A stretch of 64,000 nt of DNA from Acidimicrobilacustris europaeus. Lineage in GTDB: Bacteria > Actinomycetota > Acidimicrobiia > Acidimicrobiales > Acidimicrobilacustridaceae. The number at the start of each line of letters is the position of its first letter. Positions within the stretch are counted from its first letter, which is position 1. Shown here piece after piece: positions 60,298 to 64,000 of the stretch. The notes beneath the pieces are model-generated. The model had not been told where the DNA came from, made no database searches, and worked only from the letters and a program-made list of their open reading frames with translations. Location: the NCBI GenBank assembly GCA_965194515.1, contig OZ239146.1, forward strand, positions 1,426,001-1,490,000, read 5' to 3'. The translations under genes and the position numbers were made by a program.

Positions 60298-61791
60298 TCA
60301 GAGACTTTCGGCCCTACGGGACTCGAGGAGTGCAGCGACTGCTTTGCCATCGGCTTGCCCCTTCGTTGCCTTCATAATTTTCCCGGTGAAGAAGCCCTGC
60401 AATTTGGCGCGCTTCTTGTCGTCACCGGTGCAGAAGTCTGCCCATTCCTCGGGGCTCTCCGCGATCAATCCGTCGACAATGCCTTCAAGCTCAGAAGAAT
60501 CCATGGCTTCGAAGCCAAGTTCCGCTGCGATCACATCGGGAGCGCGACCAGAGTTCACCATCTCGGCCAGAACGGTCTTCGCTTGTGTCGCCGTGAGTTG
60601 CCCGCCAAGCTCCAAACCCACAAGTTGCGCAAAGGTTGCCGGGTTGAGATCGGCAGCGCCATCACTCGACAAATTGTGTTCAACATGCGTGAGAACGCGC
60701 TTGCCATCGCCGCCAGCGGCAATTGTTGCCAGTGCGAGTTGGTCGAGATCTCGCTGTACGGCAATAACGACAGATGATTCGGTAACTGCAACACCTGCAG
60801 AAGTTGCAAGTGCATCGCGTCGTGCTGCAGGAAGGGGCGGCATTGCTGCATCGATCGCTGCAATCCATTCGGCACTTGGCGCGAGCGGCACAAGATCAGG
60901 CTCTTGGAAGTAGCGGTAGTCCTCTGCCTCTTCCTTTGAACGTCCAGCGCGGGTACGACCAGCACCTTCATCCCAATGGCGCGTTTCCTGCTTAATCCGC
61001 TCGCCAGTTTCGAGTAGATCGACTTGGCGTCTTGCTTCGTATTCGATGGCTCGACCAAGAGACCGAAGCGAGTTCAAGTTCTTGACTTCGCAACGTGTGC
61101 CGAGCGCAGTGTCGCCAACGCGTCGAACCGAAACATTCGCGTCGACACGAAGGGATCCTTCTTCCATTTTGGCGTCGGATGCGCCTGTGGTGAGAAGGAT
61201 GGCGCGAAGTTCGTCGATGTAGGTCTTGGCTTGTTCTGGGTGACGAATATGCGGACGACCAACGATTTCCACGAGCGGAACACCAGCGCGGTTGTAATCG
61301 ACCAGCGAGTAATCGGCCCCATGGATGCGACCGCTTCCACCGGCATGGGTGTTCTTGCCGGTGTCTTCTTCGATATGCGCACGCTCGATGCCGACGCGGG
61401 TGCCATCAGGGAGATCGAGCCATCCGTCGACATTGATCGGTCGATCGAACTGAGTGACCTGATAGTCCTTGGGCATGTCCGGATAGAAGTAGTTCTTGCG
61501 AGCAAATACGGACGGTTCGACGGAGCACTGAAGCGCTCGACCCAATCGCATCGCCAGCTCGACAACGTTTTCGTTCAGCACCGGCAGCGAACCAGGAAGG
61601 CCGAGACACACCGGACACACATTGGTGTTGGGCTCATCGCCAAACATATTTGGACATCCACAGAACAACTTGGTGACCGTCGCAAGCTCGCAGTGAACTT
61701 CGAGACCAACAACGATCTCCCATGAATCGCCGGTCGTTTCGCTGACGACGATGAAGTGTTCGCCTTCGATCGGTTCGTGCGTGAGCGTCAT
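60298..61791 (-). CDS. gatB: Asp-tRNA(Asn)/Glu-tRNA(Gln) amidotransferase subunit B
   Basis: GatB activates Glu-tRNA-Gln (and often Asp-tRNA-Asn) for amidation. The 497-residue product has EIVVGLEVHCELAT near the N-terminus, the Cys set of LFCGCPNMFG and NVCPVCLGLPG that binds zinc, DYNRAGVPLVEIVG and the C-terminal YqeY-like tail (about 350-497). ATG 61791 overlaps the gatA stop (ATGA). The order gatC-gatA-gatB is the usual operon order. Confidence 0.96.
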   Translation of the reverse strand: MTLTHEPIEGEHFIVVSETTGDSWEIVVGLEVHCELATVTKLFCGCPNMFGDEPNTNVCPVCLGLPGSLPVLNENVVELAMRLGRALQCSVEPSVFARKNYFYPDMPKDYQVTQFDRPINVDGWLDLPDGTRVGIERAHIEEDTGKNTHAGGSGRIHGADYSLVDYNRAGVPLVEIVGRPHIRHPEQAKTYIDELRAILLTTGASDAKMEEGSLRVDANVSVRRVGDTALGTRCEVKNLNSLRSLGRAIEYEARRQVDLLETGERIKQETRHWDEGAGRTRAGRSKEEAEDYRYFQEPDLVPLAPSAEWIAAIDAAMPPLPAARRDALATSAGVAVTESSVVIAVQRDLDQLALATIAAGGDGKRVLTHVEHNLSSDGAADLNPATFAQLVGLELGGQLTATQAKTVLAEMVNSGRAPDVIAAELGFEAMDSSELEGIVDGLIAESPEEWADFCTGDDKKRAKLQGFFTGKIMKATKGQADGKAVAALLESRRAESL

Positions 61792-63242
61792 GACCACACC
61801 TCATCAAGCGCAGGGGCAGCGGCTTCGAGAACGGCTGCGGCACGGAACATCGTCGACTCAGCCAGCGCTGGCGCAAGCAATTGCACGCCGACAGGCATGC
61901 CATCAGAACCGCCGCCAAATGGGACGCTCATCGCTGGATGCCCAGCCAAGTTCGTGGGAATTGTGCAGATGTCGTTGAGATACATCGACAACGGATCAGC
62001 AGTTTTGTCGCCAAACTTGAATGCTGTCGTCGGAGAAGTAGGCGTGAGCAGCAAATCGAAATCGGCGTAAGCCTTTTCGAAATCGCGCACAATAAGCGTG
62101 CGAACCTTCAGTGCCTTGCCGTAGTAGGCGTCGTAGTAGCCGGCAGAAAGTGCGTAGGTGCCGAGCATGATGCGGCGCTTGACTTCATCACCAAAACCGG
62201 CGGTACGCGTCGCTGCGTTCATTTCGGCAGTCGTTGGGGCATCGACGCGCATGCCGTAACGAACACCGTCGTAGCGGGCAAGGTTGCTCGACGCTTCAGC
62301 CGGAGCAATGAGGTAGTACGCCGACAACCCGTAGGCCGCAGCAGGAACGGACACTTCGCCAACCTGTGCTCCGGCCGCAGTCAACGCATCGGCGGCCTGC
62401 CGAACGCGAGCTGCAACATCGGGAGCAATCCCTTCGCCCATGAGTTCGGTAACGAGCCCAACGCGGAGCCCGTCGACACCCTGGCTAAGTGATTCGAGCA
62501 ACGAAGGAACCGGCGCATTAATCGATGTGGAATCACGGCCGTCGTAGCCGGCGATCGTTTCGAGCAACAACGCCGAGTCAGCAACGGTGGTGGAGAACGG
62601 GCCGATCTGATCAAGCGACGAGGCAAAGGCAATGAGCCCGTACCGACTCACCATTCCGTAGGTGGGCTTGACGCCAACAACACCGCAGAGCGCTGCAGGT
62701 TGGCGAATCGAACCGCCAGTGTCGGAACCAAGAGAAAGAGGCGCGAATCCAGCAGCGACAGCAGCAGCCGAACCGCCCGATGATCCACCAGGCACCCGGC
62801 TTGTGTCACGCGGGTTGCGCGTTGGTCCGAATGCTGAGTTCTCGGTTGATGAACCCATCGCGAATTCATCGAGGTTGGTTTTGCCGATCGAAACCGCACC
62901 GGCAGCATTGACGCGCTGCACGACGGTTGCGTCGTAAGGCGGTCGCCAGCCTTCAAGAATTCGACTTGAACATGTGGTTGGGATGCCACGAGTGCACAGA
63001 TTGTCTTTGAGAGCCAGAGGCACTCCGGCCAATGGGCCAGGATCTTCGCCGGCAGCTACCTGGGCGTCGACTGCAGCGGCGGCGGCGCGAGCTTCGTCGA
63101 TCATTACAAGGTTGAATGCGTTGATCTCGCCGTCTTGTGCATCGATACGAGCGAGATGACCGTCGAGGACTTCGCGGGCCGACAGTTCACCGGAGCGAAC
63201 CGCGGCGGCGATTTCGAGCGCAGTAGAAGGAATGGCACTCAT
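61788..63242 (-). CDS. gatA: Asp-tRNA(Asn)/Glu-tRNA(Gln) amidotransferase subunit A
   Basis: Glutaminase subunit that releases ammonia from glutamine. The 484-residue product has the amidase-signature triad: Lys in ALKDNLCTRG, cis-Ser in PGGSSGGSAAAV and nucleophile Ser in SDTGGSIRQPA. It is more conserved than the amidase at 10019 and has gatB and gatC as neighbours. The ATG at 63242 is one base after the gatC stop, and its stop overlaps gatB. Confidence 0.96.
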   Translation of the reverse strand: MSAIPSTALEIAAAVRSGELSAREVLDGHLARIDAQDGEINAFNLVMIDEARAAAAAVDAQVAAGEDPGPLAGVPLALKDNLCTRGIPTTCSSRILEGWRPPYDATVVQRVNAAGAVSIGKTNLDEFAMGSSTENSAFGPTRNPRDTSRVPGGSSGGSAAAVAAGFAPLSLGSDTGGSIRQPAALCGVVGVKPTYGMVSRYGLIAFASSLDQIGPFSTTVADSALLLETIAGYDGRDSTSINAPVPSLLESLSQGVDGLRVGLVTELMGEGIAPDVAARVRQAADALTAAGAQVGEVSVPAAAYGLSAYYLIAPAEASSNLARYDGVRYGMRVDAPTTAEMNAATRTAGFGDEVKRRIMLGTYALSAGYYDAYYGKALKVRTLIVRDFEKAYADFDLLLTPTSPTTAFKFGDKTADPLSMYLNDICTIPTNLAGHPAMSVPFGGGSDGMPVGVQLLAPALAESTMFRAAAVLEAAAPALDEVWS

Positions 63243-63243
63243 C

Positions 63244-63546
63244 TCAGGGCTCCTCTCCGAGAATTGCGGGAACCCGGAATCGGCGATCCTCAACCGAGGG
63301 GGCCTGAGAAAGAACTTCTTCACGATCGACGCCTTCGACGACCACGTCGTTGCGCAACACATTCACGAGAGGTAACGGGTGTGCAGTCGGCGGAACTCCG
63401 TCGAGATCGAGCGACGCGACGTCTTCGGCGTGGTCAAGCACCGCACCGAGTTGCTCGGTGTATCGCTCGAGTTCGGCCTCGGAGAGATTGAGCCGAGCGA
63501 GATCGGCGACTTTGGCGACATTGTCGCGAGTGAGACGAGCGGACAT
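63244..63546 (-). CDS. gatC: Asp-tRNA(Asn)/Glu-tRNA(Gln) amidotransferase subunit C
   Basis: A 100-residue belt protein that holds GatA and GatB together. VAKVADLARLNLSEAELERY near 10-29 is the family signature, and VLRNDVVVEG and APSVEDRRFRVPAIL close the protein. It is the first gene of gatCAB. It is divergent from the SCP2 gene at 63631, with 84 bases between starts. Confidence 0.94.
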   Translation of the reverse strand: MSARLTRDNVAKVADLARLNLSEAELERYTEQLGAVLDHAEDVASLDLDGVPPTAHPLPLVNVLRNDVVVEGVDREEVLSQAPSVEDRRFRVPAILGEEP

Positions 63547-63630
63547 GGAGAAGCATCGTAGATGCCGACCGGGCCAACCCCTCCCGACGTGGATAGGGTC
63601 AGCAGTTCACGACAATTCTGTGGAGGACCC

Positions 63631-64000
63631 GTGGCGACTGCCTATCCATTCCTGAGCCCTGACTGGATGAATGCTGCACGAACGCTTCGGGAAACTCTGC
63701 CCCGGCCCGACACCGCTCCCCCGGTCGCCGTCCGTATGAACCTCGTGGTCACCGACACCCCCTTCGATGCCGATGTACAGGGCCATGTCGACACCACCGA
63801 TGGTGAAGTCATCATCGAAGATGGTCACCTTGATGGGCCAGATCTCACGGTGACCGTGGACTACGAAACGGCTCGGGCGATCTTCATTGATCAAGACGCC
63901 GCTGCAGCGATGCAGGCCTTCATGGGCGGGCGCATCAAGGTCGACGGAGACCTCACCAAGATGCTTGCGATGCAGGCCTCCGCCGCCGCCCCCGACGCGA
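63631..64000 (+). CDS. SCP2 sterol-carrier domain protein (partial)
   Basis: The gene starts with GTG after a GGAGG site and runs off the right edge after 123 codons. The visible part has SPDWMNAARTLRETLP, VAVRMNLVVTD, EVIIEDGHLDGPDLTVTV, then ARAIFIDQDAAAAMQAFMGG and GRIKVDGDLTKML, matching SCP2-like sterol/lipid-binding domains. Members carry hydrophobic ligands such as sterols or acyl-CoA. It fits the lipid theme of the island at 17246-31464 but is far from it. Confidence 0.85.
   Translation, partial: MATAYPFLSPDWMNAARTLRETLPRPDTAPPVAVRMNLVVTDTPFDADVQGHVDTTDGEVIIEDGHLDGPDLTVTVDYETARAIFIDQDAAAAMQAFMGGRIKVDGDLTKMLAMQASAAAPDA

Noticed and set aside
1..64000. CRISPR arrays, prophage or insertion sequences
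   Set aside because: No regular direct-repeat array, integrase, transposase or terminal inverted repeat was seen by eye.

Overview
The window reads as chromosome of a free-living actinobacterium, most plausibly of the class Acidimicrobiia. This is an inference from gene content: a CofC/FbiD enzyme of coenzyme F420 synthesis, an LLM-type flavin/F420 oxidoreductase, an actinobacterial-type SerC, a divergent IclR-leuCD pair, GatCAB amidotransferase, many GTG starts and several apparently leaderless genes. I see no prophage, transposon, CRISPR array or plasmid function.

Layout. 1-313 holds the start of a family 5 solute-binding lipoprotein that runs off the left edge. 477-6909 holds a large unrecognised protein with a His-rich tail, the cofC/PIG-L pair, a PIN-PhoH protein, a DEDD exonuclease and an unknown protein. 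7021-17137 is mixed metabolism: an amidohydrolase that has lost its first metal ligands, a double TetR regulator with a palindrome upstream, an amidase, aquaporin Z, TesB, a single-domain nucleotidyl cyclase, tRNA-Glu(CTC), two membrane proteins and a cytochrome P450. 17246-31464 looks like a lipid, steroid or terpenoid catabolic island: an MFS pump divergent from MarR, a DegT-fold protein whose PLP lysine is replaced by His, five SDRs, an LLM oxidoreductase, a CrtC/AttH-like protein, a TauD dioxygenase, an EthD-like protein, an ACAD10-type phosphotransferase, a SnoaL-like protein and a geranylgeranyl-reductase-family flavoprotein.

31507-35945 holds a LOG-family protein, tRNA-Gln(CTG), ydcF, gltX and an L,D-transpeptidase. 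35957-59439 contains most of a branched-chain amino acid pathway: leuB-ilvE-cimA, leuCD with a divergent IclR regulator, leuA and ilvBHC. Interleaved with these are greA, ppx, serA, an S9 peptidase, aspC, serC, an SDR and metY. 59729-63546 carries a lipoprotein and gatCAB. 63631 to the right edge is a partial SCP2 sterol-carrier protein.

The most striking regulatory finding is a set of three transcription attenuators, upstream of leuB-ilvE-cimA, leuA and ilvBHC. Each has a tiny leader ORF that ends in Arg-TAG, then a first hairpin starting at the stop codon, then an intrinsic terminator. Leader codon content matches each operon: Ile/Val (IVII) before the cimA operon, Leu (LELLL) before leuA, and Val/Leu (VL..LVVL) before ilvB. 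None of these leader ORFs is long enough to be called by ordinary gene finding.
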